Positions 47,336 to 56,686 of a DNA stretch of 64,000 nucleotides are shown one piece after another. The stretch's first letter is position 1, and every line of letters begins with the position of its first letter. Origin of the DNA: Mycolicibacterium aromaticivorans JS19b1 = JCM 16368 (GTDB lineage Bacteria > Actinomycetota > Actinomycetes > Mycobacteriales > Mycobacteriaceae); assembly GCF_000559085.1 (NCBI RefSeq), contig NZ_JALN02000001.1:1612001-1676000 (forward strand), written 5' to 3'. The notes under the pieces are model-generated. The model was not told the DNA's origin. It ran no database searches and was given only the letters and a program-made list of their open reading frames with translations. The position numbers were made by a program, and so were the translations under genes.

Positions 47336-47370
47336 TGACAAAATGTTGTCATTACGATTCGATGTTGTCA
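47336..47370. promoter_or_regulatory. MarR operator candidate with repeated half-site
   Basis: TGACAA-AATG-TTGTCA (47336-47351) is a perfect 6-4-6 palindrome. A second TGTTGTCA (47363-47370) repeats the right half 19 bp away (same helix face within two turns) and touches the DUF1398 ATG. Confidence 0.65.
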
Positions 47371-47801
47371 TGCTATCCGCGAGCCCGGCGGTAACGAATC
47401 TGAACAGCGCGCTATGCAGCGCGATGGCCAACCGTCCTGCCACCCAGGGATTTCCGTATCTCGCCGAGACGCTACGACGGGCCGGCGTGCGGACCAACAC
47501 CTGGTGGCTACCGTCGATGCAGAGCTATTACGACACCGAACTCGGCTCCGTGGTCGTTCAGTCGCCCGCCCTGCTCGACGGCATGGCCGACGTGCCGGCC
47601 TTCGACCGCTCCGCGCTGATCGCGGCTCTGCGCGCCGACCAGGCCGGACACACGACGTTTCCACAGTTCGCCCAGCGGGCGTGGCGCGCCGGTGTAGTGC
47701 GTTGGGTTGTGGACCTCGAGCAGCGCACGTGCACGTACTTCGGCTCAGGCGAGCAGACCTACGTCGAACAGTATGCGGCCGTGGATGTTCCGGTCAGTTG
47801 A
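47370..47801 (+). CDS. DUF1398-family protein
   Basis: 143 residues. The segment SAMANRPATQGFPYLAETLRRAGVRTNTWWLPSMQSYY followed by FPQFAQRAWRAGVVRWVVDLEQRTCTYFG is typical of the DUF1398 (YbcV-like) family, small soluble proteins of unknown function. The ATG at 47370 is directly abutted by the operator half-site, so the MarR neighbour probably represses it. It overlaps the convergent P450 stop by 8 bp. Confidence 0.75.
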   Translation: MLSASPAVTNLNSALCSAMANRPATQGFPYLAETLRRAGVRTNTWWLPSMQSYYDTELGSVVVQSPALLDGMADVPAFDRSALIAALRADQAGHTTFPQFAQRAWRAGVVRWVVDLEQRTCTYFGSGEQTYVEQYAAVDVPVS

Positions 47802-49014
47802 CGGTCAACTGCAGCCTCTCGAGGCGGCGCACCAGAAGGCTCGGCAGCCACCGACCGACTTCGGCGGCGTCGACGTTCGCGGTGCGCTCCAGCAGCCGGC
47901 CGATGACGATCTGAGCCTCCAACCGAGCAAGGGCCGCCCCGACACAGAAGTGTGCACCCTTACCAAAGGTGATGTGCCCCTTGCCCGCCGGTCGATCGAG
48001 CCGGAACTCGGCGGGATCGTCGAAGTGGGACGGGTCCCGGTTGGCAGCTCCCCACAACAGCAGCAACCGCGAACCCGCCCCGAGTTCGACGCCGAACAGT
48101 TCGGTGTCGTTGACGACATGGCGATAGTGCCCACGGAACGGCGGCTCGTAACGAAGCACTTCCTCCAGGAACGCCCCGAGTAGGTCCGGCCTCTCGCGCA
48201 GTCGATGCTGCACATCGGGCAGGGTTGCGAGAAGGTAAGCGGCAGAACCGATCAGCGACGCGGTCGATTCTCCTCCGGCGCTGAACAGTGTGATCATCAT
48301 CGCGAGCGCCGCAATGTCGCTGAGGTCACCGGCGGCACATGCCGAGGCCAGATCACCCAACAGGTTGTCACGAGGCTCAGTCGCCGCCCGTCCGAATTGG
48401 TCGGCGATGTATCCGCTGAGCTCCATCACGGCGACGCCGGCGGATTCCATCTGGACCGGCGTCACCAAACCTTCGACCACCTGGGTGGCCGCATATCCCC
48501 ACTGGATGATCCTGTCGATGTCGCTGTCGGGCACTCCGATGATCCGGCCGACGATCATCATCGGCAGCCGATTGGCCATCGCACTCATCCACTCGATGCC
48601 GTCGTCATCGGCACTCGTCTGCCACACCGCCCTTTCGGTGTCGACGATGAACGGTTCGGCGGCTCGGATGCGTTTCGCGGCGAGTTGGGGCAACAGGAGT
48701 TTCCGGTGGATCGAATGCACAGGTTCGTCCGCTGTCGCCAAAGCCTGCATCTCGCCGCCGAGTTCGCCGATCGGGAACGCGGTGACGGTGTGAGGAGCCT
48801 CGTACATCATCGTGGCCGTCAGGTTCGAGGAGAAGTCACCGACACGGGCGACCGCCTCGTTGACGGCACCCCAGCTGCTCACGGCGTAGAAACCCGAGTC
48901 TCCGATGCGGTGGACGTCGCCGGTCTGATGCATGCTCGCGTACAGCGGGTGCGGATCCTGGATGTACCGGTCTTCGAAGAGCGCCAGCCCCAAGCGGGTA
49001 TCGGCCGATGTCAT
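47794..49014 (-). CDS. Cytochrome P450
   Basis: 406-residue soluble bacterial P450. The heme-ligand motif is FGKGAHFCVGAAL (Cys357), the ExxR motif is in EEVLRYEPP, and the I-helix reads LFSAGGESTAS, with GGEST at the oxygen-activating position. ATG 49014 has GAAGAG upstream; a 20-residue extension to 49074 lacks support. No ferredoxin gene is adjacent. It is divergent from a TetR gene, and TGTCTCAAT motifs lie between the two starts, so control by that repressor is likely. Substrate unknown. Confidence 0.9.
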   Translation of the reverse strand: MTSADTRLGLALFEDRYIQDPHPLYASMHQTGDVHRIGDSGFYAVSSWGAVNEAVARVGDFSSNLTATMMYEAPHTVTAFPIGELGGEMQALATADEPVHSIHRKLLLPQLAAKRIRAAEPFIVDTERAVWQTSADDDGIEWMSAMANRLPMMIVGRIIGVPDSDIDRIIQWGYAATQVVEGLVTPVQMESAGVAVMELSGYIADQFGRAATEPRDNLLGDLASACAAGDLSDIAALAMMITLFSAGGESTASLIGSAAYLLATLPDVQHRLRERPDLLGAFLEEVLRYEPPFRGHYRHVVNDTELFGVELGAGSRLLLLWGAANRDPSHFDDPAEFRLDRPAGKGHITFGKGAHFCVGAALARLEAQIVIGRLLERTANVDAAEVGRWLPSLLVRRLERLQLTVN

Positions 49015-49097
49015 CTCTTCACGCTGAGCGGGGCGAGGCGCCGCGTCAATCGTGACCGGGCAAGTCGATACCAAGCTTGCGGTCAGGGTGGTAGCGG

Positions 49098-49166
49098 TGT
49101 CTCAATCGGGAGCTCTCAGCAGGGTGAACAGCCCATTGCGGCGAGGTTGTTGTCTCAATGTTGAGA
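49098..49166. promoter_or_regulatory. TetR operator candidates between P450 and tetR
   Basis: TCTCAA-TG-TTGAGA (49153-49166) is a perfect palindrome 11 bp before the regulator start. The word TGTCTCAAT (49151-49159) recurs at 49098-49106, nearer the P450 gene. Confidence 0.6.
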
Positions 49167-49177
49167 AGATGGCTGCC

Positions 49178-49741
49178 ATGACTCGCAACGACTGGGTGTT
49201 GGGCGGCGACCGCGCCGCGGCGGCGGCGGAGCGCATCTACACCGCCGCGACCGAGCTCGTCATCCGCGACGGGTTGGATTCCTTGGATATCGACACCCTG
49301 GCCGCGAGGGTCCACTGCTCACGGGCCACGGTGTACCGCCACGCCGGCGGCAAGGGTCAGATCCGCGACGCCGTGCTCATGCGCCTGGCGGCTGGCATCA
49401 TCGACACGGTTCGGCAGTCGGTGGACGGCCTCACCGGCGCGGAGCGGGTGATCACCGCAATTACCGTGGCGCTCCGCGAGATCCGATCCGATCGGCTGCG
49501 GCGCCTGATGTTCAGCACCGGCAATTTACCGGATCTGAGGGATTTGCATTCCTCGCCGGTGCTCGCCCACCTGGCGGCCGAGCTCACCGGCATCACCGAT
49601 GACGATCCGCAGGCCGCGCAATGGATTGTGCGCGTTGTCGTCTCGTTTGCCTACTCACCAATCGCCGATATCCGCGAGGAACGGCGGGTCCTGGAGCGGT
49701 TCGTGGCGCCGGCCTACCGTCCCGTCACCGTTGGCCGGTGA
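49178..49741 (+). CDS. TetR-family transcriptional regulator
   Basis: 187 residues with an N-terminal TetR helix-turn-helix (ERIYTAATELVIRDGLDSLDIDTLAARVHCSRATVYRHAGGKGQIRDAVL) and an all-helical ligand domain. ATG 49178 (or 49169) begins it. Divergent orientation and the palindromes in the 163-bp gap suggest it represses the P450 gene and itself. The last 17 bp overlap the convergent DUF4239 gene. Confidence 0.9.
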   Translation: MTRNDWVLGGDRAAAAAERIYTAATELVIRDGLDSLDIDTLAARVHCSRATVYRHAGGKGQIRDAVLMRLAAGIIDTVRQSVDGLTGAERVITAITVALREIRSDRLRRLMFSTGNLPDLRDLHSSPVLAHLAAELTGITDDDPQAAQWIVRVVVSFAYSPIADIREERRVLERFVAPAYRPVTVGR

Positions 49742-50513
49742 TGACCGACACCGCCTCGTAGAGCGGGTCGGGCGTCGTCGATATACCACCGATGTACGGG
49801 TGCGACGCCTCCACAAGCAGGAACAGATTGGTCGCCACGATCAGGCCGACGATGGCCACCATCGGGTAGTGCAGCCCAGCCTTGTCCACCCCGTAGATCA
49901 CGACGGTGCCCAGGACCAGTGCACTGGTCAAGAAGATCACCGCCCACAGCGGCCACGGCGGCCCGGTGTCTTCGCGGGCCGTGAGCAGGCGGACGGTGCG
50001 GGCCTGGCTCATCTTGTCGAGGTTGGCGTATGACGTTGAAAGAACGGTCTTCTGGCTGTCGGTCGTCGCGGTGACCTGCCGGTAGGCCGACATCAACTGC
50101 GCCAGCGCATCGTCGGTCCCGGGTGAGCGAGTACCTGGGCCTCGTTCCCACTCCGCGATCGCGGACTTCTCGTAATCGAGCAGGCTGCGCCGCAGACGAT
50201 CAGCGTCGGACTTGTCGAAAGCGACTAGATCCCTTGCCATTTCGATGGCAGCCGCACCTTCGGCGCGCGCGTTCGCGTCGGCGGCGCTGATCTGACCCCA
50301 CATCGACGACGACATGAACCCGATCAGGAAGGCGTAGATGAAGCCGATGAATGTGTAGGTGAATTTGGTGACGTCGTTGTGCTCGTCACGCGTCAACGCG
50401 GGGAACCGTCGCCGAATCACCCTGGCGATCAGCATCGCTCCCCCGGCGATGACCACGATCAGACCGACGAGGAGCAGCCCCGGTGGGACATTGCTCACCA
50501 GCCATCCACTCAT
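49725..50513 (-). CDS. DUF4239 (bestrophin-like) membrane protein
   Basis: 262 residues: two N-terminal helices (about 10-30 and 52-70), a cytosolic or periplasmic helical region (about 75-185) and two C-terminal helices. The segment RDEHNDVTKFTYTFIGFIYAFLIGF is typical of DUF4239 proteins, which have been compared with bestrophin channels. Role unknown. It shares a short convergent overlap with the TetR gene. Confidence 0.75.
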   Translation of the reverse strand: MSGWLVSNVPPGLLLVGLIVVIAGGAMLIARVIRRRFPALTRDEHNDVTKFTYTFIGFIYAFLIGFMSSSMWGQISAADANARAEGAAAIEMARDLVAFDKSDADRLRRSLLDYEKSAIAEWERGPGTRSPGTDDALAQLMSAYRQVTATTDSQKTVLSTSYANLDKMSQARTVRLLTAREDTGPPWPLWAVIFLTSALVLGTVVIYGVDKAGLHYPMVAIVGLIVATNLFLLVEASHPYIGGISTTPDPLYEAVSVITGQR

Positions 50514-50580
50514 CGACGACTCCCCCAGACAACACCCGGCAGCTGGAGTCTAGTGCGCATCCCCCGCCGAACGGGCCCGC

Positions 50581-52857
50581 TCAGGCTCGCGCGCCCTCGT
50601 AGGCAGGTTCGACTTCGACAAGAAGCGCCATGCCGTGATGCGGAATCATCTCGACCGCAAAGCTGTGCAGATCGTCGACGACCGCGATGTGCGCTCCGGT
50701 GAACATATCGCGCACGGTCGCACCCGGCGGCAGAGTCTTGGATCGGACAGTGCCCGCGATGTCCTCGTTGGCGAAGTTGAGGACGGTCAGCTGATACTGC
50801 TCGGGCGCGTCGAGCTGGTGCACCATCACCAACATGCCGCGATGCGACACCTCGGGAATGTCGACCTGCCGACTGGTCGCAATGCCGTAGTGCGCCCGCA
50901 CCCGCAGTATCGCCTGAAGTTGACGCAGGAAGCTGGTGTCGTCGGCGAGCTGTTCGGGAATCGACCCGTACAGGCTTCGGCCACGCGGCATCCCCGCGTT
51001 CGACTTCGTCGCTGCCGGGTTGACGCCCATCAGGTCGTGTGCGGCGCGGTGGATCCAGCGCGTGTCGCCGCCGTGCAGCAGATCGGCGACCTCGGCCGAC
51101 GGCAACGTGAGCATGCCGCACAGGTCCCAGCCGGACAGCGCGAACACCCCTGGCTGAAGTGCGTTGAACATCGCCAGCAGCAGGTGTGCCCGGCGAATGC
51201 GGTCGATGTCGTCGTCGATGTCGTCGAGGTCGCGGTATCCCAGCGTTGCGGCGATCACTGTCGCTGTGGTGCAGGCGATTCCGTTCGTCGTGAAGACGCG
51301 GTTGTACGGCGCGGCCGGTCCGGTGAGCGCGTCGGTGAGATCGGCGCGAACACGTTCGCCGAGGGTCTCTCCGGTGATCTCCTGGCCTTTGTAGGTGTAG
51401 ATGTCGTCCTTGTGACCGTTCGACCAATGCACCAGTTCGTAGGTCAGCTCATCGTGGTTCTGCAGTGCGTGCACCAGTGATGCCGGGTCGACGCCCAGTT
51501 CGATGGCTGTGCGCAGCGTCAGGCGCAGAAACTCGGTGTCGGCGGTCGCCAGGGCGTGGTGATAGGCGGGCCGGTTGACGAAGTCGTAGGACAGGTCGGC
51601 GCCGGTGCCGCTGGTCTCCTTGATGTCATCGATCGTCAGGTTCAGTTCCTGGAAGGTGAACCCGCCGAGCTTGCGCACCATGCTTCCGATGAACTGGTTG
51701 GCTGCCTGCGAAAGCGGGTGACCTTCCGACCATCCCACACCGTCTTCCCCGGACGTCTTCTCGGCGCCGAGGAAGCCGTTGGCGTCGAGGCGCAATCCGC
51801 CCGACCCCAGATCGGTCAGTGAGTGCAGTGCGTCGCCGATCACCAGGCGCATCCCGGCGAAGGACGGGTCGAGCCAGTTGATCGAGGGCTGCCCCTCCTT
51901 GAAGTAGTGCAGATACACCCACCGCCGCTCGATACCGTCGATGCCGACGACGGGGCGGGTCACACTCCAGTTGGTCTCCTTGATGCCCTCGGCGTAGAAG
52001 ATCACGCGTTGCAACCGCCCGATGATGTAGCCGGCCTTGTCCAGCCATTCCTCGGTCGCGGCGTCGACGTTGACCGAGTCCCGGCCGTGCGGAACGTCGG
52101 GCAGGTGCTCCCAGTCCAGCGGATCGATGTCGATCATGTGGTAAATGCCGGGGTAGTCGGCGTATTTCATCTCCGCCAGCCGAAAATCGGCGCCCTTGCC
52201 GGTGTGCCCGGGCACGATGTCGTCGAGAATGGTGCCGCCGTACCAGTTCGCGGTGCCGCACATCTGGCGGAACTCGTCTTCGGTGCCGAACGCCGGGTCG
52301 ATCTGGGTGCTGATCCGGTCGAAGTGGCCGTCCACGCTGGGGGTCAGTTGCCAGCCGGCGATGCCACCGGCACGTTTGACGGGGCCGGTGTGGATTCCCT
52401 CGATACCGATCTCTGCGAAGGCCTTCCACATCGCCTCATCGGCCATGGCCTTGAGGAATGACTCTTCGGGCCGGGTGATGAGCGACAGCGGATACGCGGT
52501 GAACCACACCGACGCGGCGTCGACCGCACTGCGCGGGCTGGGCGTGGCATACGGGTTCTGCCACATCGAACCCTGGCCGGAGAATTGCTGGCTGATCTCG
52601 TTGGCGTCGGCGAGCATCGATTGTGACAAAAGCCACGACACGTAGGCCTGGTTGTCCGCCGTCGGCGAGCCGTCCTGCGCAATCGATCTGCGCACGAACG
52701 GATTTCGCACACGAGGACGGAACCGCAACGTGCGAGGTCGGGCGGGGTGCAGATGCTCGTCGTAGGTGATCTCGGCAGGCGCATTGCCGGTTTCACCCTC
52801 GTCGGGCGGTCCATCGTCGGGCAGCCCATCAGATGTGGACTCCACCGTCTGCGACAT
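50581..52857 (-). CDS. GH13 alpha-glucan enzyme, trehalose-synthase-like
   Basis: 758 residues. GH13 regions can be read as [10 protein letters not shown] (region I, normally DxVxNH), [12 protein letters not shown] (region II with the nucleophile Asp), FQELNLTID (region III with the acid Glu) and [11 protein letters not shown] (region IV), so a full catalytic set seems present. The C-terminal [31 protein letters not shown] resembles the trehalose synthase/maltosyl-transferase group, but the usual N-terminal FYEVLVRAFFD segment is absent, and about 100 disordered residues precede the barrel. ATG 52857 follows AGGAGTCTC. Product and substrate are uncertain; trehalose or maltose interconversion is possible. 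Confidence 0.75.
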   Translation of the reverse strand: MSQTVESTSDGLPDDGPPDEGETGNAPAEITYDEHLHPARPRTLRFRPRVRNPFVRRSIAQDGSPTADNQAYVSWLLSQSMLADANEISQQFSGQGSMWQNPYATPSPRSAVDAASVWFTAYPLSLITRPEESFLKAMADEAMWKAFAEIGIEGIHTGPVKRAGGIAGWQLTPSVDGHFDRISTQIDPAFGTEDEFRQMCGTANWYGGTILDDIVPGHTGKGADFRLAEMKYADYPGIYHMIDIDPLDWEHLPDVPHGRDSVNVDAATEEWLDKAGYIIGRLQRVIFYAEGIKETNWSVTRPVVGIDGIERRWVYLHYFKEGQPSINWLDPSFAGMRLVIGDALHSLTDLGSGGLRLDANGFLGAEKTSGEDGVGWSEGHPLSQAANQFIGSMVRKLGGFTFQELNLTIDDIKETSGTGADLSYDFVNRPAYHHALATADTEFLRLTLRTAIELGVDPASLVHALQNHDELTYELVHWSNGHKDDIYTYKGQEITGETLGERVRADLTDALTGPAAPYNRVFTTNGIACTTATVIAATLGYRDLDDIDDDIDRIRRAHLLLAMFNALQPGVFALSGWDLCGMLTLPSAEVADLLHGGDTRWIHRAAHDLMGVNPAATKSNAGMPRGRSLYGSIPEQLADDTSFLRQLQAILRVRAHYGIATSRQVDIPEVSHRGMLVMVHQLDAPEQYQLTVLNFANEDIAGTVRSKTLPPGATVRDMFTGAHIAVVDDLHSFAVEMIPHHGMALLVEVEPAYEGARA

Positions 52858-52979
52858 GAGACTCCTGACTTTGTCTTGCTTCAACCTTGCCTGCCAAACC
52901 CGACGACGCGCCACTCGAGTATTGCCACCGCCGGCCGGGGTCGAAACGCCTCGCGGGTCATGCGCCTAGCCTCGACGGT

Positions 52980-53402
52980 ATGGACGAACTCTCCGATGAA
53001 GCGGCCGCGTTCCTCTCCGAGGGCACCCGCACGGCAAAACTCGCGTATGTCGCGGCGGACGGCAGGCCGCTCGTCGCGCCGGTATGGTTCATCGTCGACG
53101 GTGGCCAACTCGTTTTCAACACCGGCAAGACGACAGCCAAAGGGCATGCGCTGAGCCGCGACCCACGGGTCGCGATCTGCGTCGACGACCAGGATCCGCC
53201 GTTCTCATTCGTCCAGGTTCAGGGCACCGCATCGCTCAGCGAGGATCCCGATGAGCTGCTCGAGCTGGCGACCCGCATCGCGGCCCGCTACATGGGAGCT
53301 GAGCGCGCCGAGGAATTCGGTAGGCGCAACGGCGTGCCGGGTGAGCTGGTCGTGCGGGTGACCCCGACGAAGGTGATCACGGCGTTCAACGTCGCCGACT
53401 GA
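52980..53402 (+). CDS. PPOX-class (split-barrel) F420/FMN-binding protein
   Basis: 140 residues of the flavin-reductase-like split barrel: TRTAKLAYVAADGRPLVAPVWFIVDGGQLVFNTGKTTAKGHALSRDPRVAICVDDQDPPFSFVQVQGTA, as in mycobacterial F420-dependent FDOR-B/PPOX-class proteins. Such small enzymes reduce biliverdin, quinones or other substrates with F420H2. ATG 52980 was chosen since upstream codons overlap the divergent GH13 leader. The TGA is followed directly by the stop of the convergent DUF5313 gene. Confidence 0.85.
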   Translation: MDELSDEAAAFLSEGTRTAKLAYVAADGRPLVAPVWFIVDGGQLVFNTGKTTAKGHALSRDPRVAICVDDQDPPFSFVQVQGTASLSEDPDELLELATRIAARYMGAERAEEFGRRNGVPGELVVRVTPTKVITAFNVAD

Positions 53403-53921
53403 TCAGAAGAACGGGTTGCTGTTCTTCTGGTGCTCGGCTTCCTGAGGGCGCGGGCCGAATCGGGCGATGTAATCCTCTTCGACGCGGGCGTTCTTCTGAC
53501 GCTTGACCACGTCCACCAGATTCGGGTCCAAACCGTGCACGGCGAGCCGATGACGCCGCCAAACCTTGTTCAGCGCAAGTGAAATCGCCAGCGTCCACAG
53601 ATAGAGCGGCACCGTCATCTCGGCGTGAACGTACACCGAGTTGTTCTCCACGGGCAGCAGCCAGAACGGCGCCAGAAGGAAGAACGGCGGGATCGCCGCT
53701 TTCAGCATGAACCGCTTGACGGCGCCGGGTCCCGCGAGATCGTTCGCGACCCATTCCCGCATGGAATCGGGCAGCCGTCGGAACCCGTACGAGTACATGA
53801 TGAGTTGGCCCAGATTGGGCCGATCGGCGGACGTGGCATCCTCCTCGGGTCGCGGTTTCCTAACCCGCAGCCTACTCGCCGTCGCGCGCGACAATTTCGG
53901 TTGAGCTGAGGCGTTGATCAC
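53403..53921 (-). CDS. DUF5313-like membrane protein
   Basis: 172 residues from GTG 53921, with a core RPNLGQLIMYSYGFRRLPDSMREWVANDLAGPGAVKRFMLKAAIPPFFLLAPFWLLP and a second hydrophobic helix (about 103-120), as in small actinobacterial DUF5313 membrane proteins. The true start is uncertain: GTG 53921 overlaps the upstream diguanylate cyclase by 50 bp, whereas ATG 53798 would give 131 residues. Function unknown. Confidence 0.65.
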   Translation of the reverse strand: MINASAQPKLSRATASRLRVRKPRPEEDATSADRPNLGQLIMYSYGFRRLPDSMREWVANDLAGPGAVKRFMLKAAIPPFFLLAPFWLLPVENNSVYVHAEMTVPLYLWTLAISLALNKVWRRHRLAVHGLDPNLVDVVKRQKNARVEEDYIARFGPRPQEAEHQKNSNPFF

Positions 53922-55161
53922 CCTGCTGCCGCCGTGCTTTGTGCCGGTACATGTCGATATCGGCCTCGCGGATGAGTTCGGCGGCGTCCGCTGTCGGGCT
54001 GGATGCCCACCCCACTGATGCTGTGAGTGTCACCTCGCTGCCATCCACGGGATACACGCCGCTGACCGCAGCCCACACGTCCTGCGCCAGTTGCTCGACG
54101 GCGGACGTGCTGACGTCGTCGACGGCCAGGACGACGAACTCGTCGCCGCCGAGACGGTAGACCGCATTGGGTGATGCCACCGCTCCGGCAAGCCGCCCCG
54201 CGGCCGCTTCCAGAACGGCATCGCCTGCGGCGTGGCCGTGCGCATCGTTGACTTTCTTGAACCCATCGAGGTCGATGAACAAGGCGGCCACGCAGTCACC
54301 GGGGCGAGCGGTGCGGTGCTCGGCGATCCGAGCGACGAGCGAGTGCCGGTTGTGCAGGCCGGTGAGCGGGTCGGTCACAGCGCGATGGGCTAGTTCGGCT
54401 TCGGCGTCCTTGCGGGCGGTGACGTCCTGAAGCTGGGTGATCACGACGTCGGCGCCGCCGTGTGCGCCGGGCGCCACCACCGCGGCGCGATGAACCCAGA
54501 TGACGGCGCCGTCGCTGCGGACGTAACGAACCTCGGTGGCGATCCGATCCACCGAGCCGGACAGCAACTCGCGCCAATCCTGTTCCGCCACAGCGACATC
54601 GTCGGGGTGGACGCCGTCGTAGTAGTGAATCACCGCTTCGTCGTTCGGCCGGATCCCCAGCAGCTCGCGCAGGGCCGAGTTGATGTAGAGCGCCTGTCCG
54701 TCGGTAGTGAACACGGCCTTCCCGAACGGCGCATTGTCCATGCTGATCTCGAACAGCCGCTGAGCGTCGTCGCGGGCCCGCTCAGCCTCGACCCGCGCTG
54801 TGACATCAGCCACCTGCACATACAACCCACGTACCTGCCCGTCGACCACGTCGGGCAGGTACGACGCCTGCACATGACGAACGACGCCGTTGTGGTCGGT
54901 CAGAGTTTTCTCGAAGATCTGATCCTCGCCCGCTATCGCGGCGTAGACGTACGGCATGCTCGCCTCACCGAGGTCGCCTACCAGCAGCTCGGTGATGTGC
55001 ATGCCGCGGATCTCGGCGGGCGCCTTGCCGAAGAATTGCCGGTGGGCCTCGTTGGCGACCACGTTTCGGAGATCGCCGTCCCAGTACGCCACCATGGCCG
55101 GCAATTTGTCGATGAGCTGCCGCAGTCGATCGTGGTCACCGAACGCATCGGTGTCCGACAT
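53872..55161 (-). CDS. PAS-PAS-GGDEF diguanylate cyclase
   Basis: 429 residues: two PAS domains (about 10-125 and 135-255, each ended by a DVTAR motif) and a GGDEF domain (about 270-420) with an intact active site RLGGDEF (338-342). The usual upstream RxxD inhibitory site is replaced by SPNA, so product inhibition may be weak. It makes cyclic di-GMP from two GTP in response to a signal sensed by PAS. ATG 55161 is preceded by GGAGGG. An EAL-domain phosphodiesterase lies 5.6 kb away in this window. Confidence 0.9.
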   Translation of the reverse strand: MSDTDAFGDHDRLRQLIDKLPAMVAYWDGDLRNVVANEAHRQFFGKAPAEIRGMHITELLVGDLGEASMPYVYAAIAGEDQIFEKTLTDHNGVVRHVQASYLPDVVDGQVRGLYVQVADVTARVEAERARDDAQRLFEISMDNAPFGKAVFTTDGQALYINSALRELLGIRPNDEAVIHYYDGVHPDDVAVAEQDWRELLSGSVDRIATEVRYVRSDGAVIWVHRAAVVAPGAHGGADVVITQLQDVTARKDAEAELAHRAVTDPLTGLHNRHSLVARIAEHRTARPGDCVAALFIDLDGFKKVNDAHGHAAGDAVLEAAAGRLAGAVASPNAVYRLGGDEFVVLAVDDVSTSAVEQLAQDVWAAVSGVYPVDGSEVTLTASVGWASSPTADAAELIREADIDMYRHKARRQQGDQRLSSTEIVARDGE

Positions 55162-55345
55162 GACACATCCCTCCGGCATCCACCGCGGAACCTCACCCGA
55201 GACTCTGTCGCCAGCATCCACTCCAGCCCAAACAGGCTACGGGCACCATCGGCATGCCCGCGAGATTTGGTGGACTTCGGCGTCGGAACCAGCTGTCGCC
55301 GGGCAGATTCCGCCCGTACCAACGCCCTGAACTGCTCAAACTCTG

Positions 55346-55418
55346 TGGAGCTAAGGGGAATCGAACCCCTGACCTTCTCGATGCGAACGAGACGCGCTAC
55401 CAACTGCGCTATAGCCCC
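55346..55418 (-). tRNA. tRNA-Ala (anticodon CGC)
   Basis: Read on the minus strand, acceptor GGGGCTA pairs with TAGCTCC (one G-T), D-arm GCGCAGTTGGTAGCGC, anticodon stem TCTCG/CGAGA around loop TTCGCAT with anticodon CGC, T-arm AGGGGTTCGATTCCCCT, discriminator A. The CCA tail is not encoded (the template continues with CAG). All expected stems form. It decodes GCG, a common alanine codon in this high-GC genome. Confidence 0.95.
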
Positions 55419-55469
55419 TTGGTCGCTAGCAGGCTACCAGTCGCAGCCCGCCTAGTTGAAACCGGCGAC

Positions 55470-56540
55470 CTACTGGCCGGCCGCCCGCGGCAGGTCGAAG
55501 TGCCGGGCGAACGCGACCTCGTCGAGGTGCTCGAAGATCGGGTCCTCGTCGTCGATGTCCAGTACCGCGGCACCGGGACGACGCAGCCGGGACGGCACGA
55601 CATCGAATTCACGGTCCTCGGTGTTCTCGACCCCGAGCCGCGAGCGCGCCATCCGCTGCTGGCGACGCCGGCGCACCTGCTCCTCGATCCTGGTCTGACG
55701 ACGCAGGTAGCCCAGGTACAGCACCGTCACGGCACCGGCCGCGCCGGTGACCCACCACAGGTCGGAGCTGACGGTGAACGACAGCGTTGCAGTGATGACC
55801 ATGATCGCGGCCATCGCCACCAGCATCCGCTTGCGGAAGCGGTACTTGCGCGCGCTGACCGCCGCGGCCGTCGTCGACTCCGAACGACGCGGCCGGCTCG
55901 CCCGGGGCGTCACGGTCGTCGCAGGCTCGTCCTCGGCCTCCAGACCCGAAGTGTCCTCGACGTATTCGTATTCGTCGTCGGTGCCGTCCTGCGGCTGATC
56001 CTCAGTGACCGCCTGGAACTGATCGGTGTCGTCGCTCGCCGGCACGGTGTCGGCGTGCTCGTCCGGGGTCTCGTCGCTGGTCTCCTCGACCTCCGCCACG
56101 GGTTCGGCGACCACCGGCGCCGGTGCTTCGTCGAACAGGCTCGGCTGGACCTGGGCGCTGCGCGCGGTGCCGCCGACGGGCAACGCGCCGGAGTCCTCGT
56201 CGACCACGTCGACGTCCAGGTAATCCGACTCGGCCTCCTCGGTGACCGCAGCCACCACGACGACTGTGCGGGTTCGCGACGGCGTCGCCTCCGCGTCGGA
56301 GTCCAGCTCGTCGAACTGGTCCCCTTCGGGCTGCCAGTCCGGGTCGTGCCGATGACCGGCCGAGGGGCCGCTGCGCTTGAACCGGCGCGACTTCGCACCG
56401 CCGTTGAGCACTCGGGTGGCAAGCGCGACGTCACTGATCCGGCGGACGTTGTCACGCTTGCTGATGAGCATCGGGACCAACACGAACAACCACAGCACCA
56501 CAAGCGAGATCCAGAGCAATGATTGGGGGATGCTTGGCAT
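55470..56540 (-). CDS. glpR: Membrane receptor of the gephyrin-like protein Glp (GlpR, Rv0996-like)
   Basis: 356 residues: an N-terminal helix (about 8-26), a long acidic low-complexity cytoplasmic segment (about 90-250, many Asp/Glu/Thr), a hairpin of two helices (about 262-300) and a conserved C-terminus ending PIFEHLDEVAFARHFDLPRAAGQ. ATG 56540 has AAAGGAG upstream. In Corynebacterium glutamicum the orthologous protein (GlpR) binds the MoeA-like protein Glp at the divisome. The Glp-like gene lies two genes upstream in the same direction, which supports that pairing. Confidence 0.82.
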   Translation of the reverse strand: MPSIPQSLLWISLVVLWLFVLVPMLISKRDNVRRISDVALATRVLNGGAKSRRFKRSGPSAGHRHDPDWQPEGDQFDELDSDAEATPSRTRTVVVVAAVTEEAESDYLDVDVVDEDSGALPVGGTARSAQVQPSLFDEAPAPVVAEPVAEVEETSDETPDEHADTVPASDDTDQFQAVTEDQPQDGTDDEYEYVEDTSGLEAEDEPATTVTPRASRPRRSESTTAAAVSARKYRFRKRMLVAMAAIMVITATLSFTVSSDLWWVTGAAGAVTVLYLGYLRRQTRIEEQVRRRRQQRMARSRLGVENTEDREFDVVPSRLRRPGAAVLDIDDEDPIFEHLDEVAFARHFDLPRAAGQ

Positions 56541-56686
56541 GGTGGCCTGCTCCTTTCGCGTCCAGGCTAGGTCCGTGACCTTGGCAACCCGGGACGGCGC
56601 GCCGGAGTCAATTACACACTTGTAATTTGCCCTTGACAAGCACCAACAGCCACAAATGTCACATTAGTAACAAGTCGCCTCGGCAA

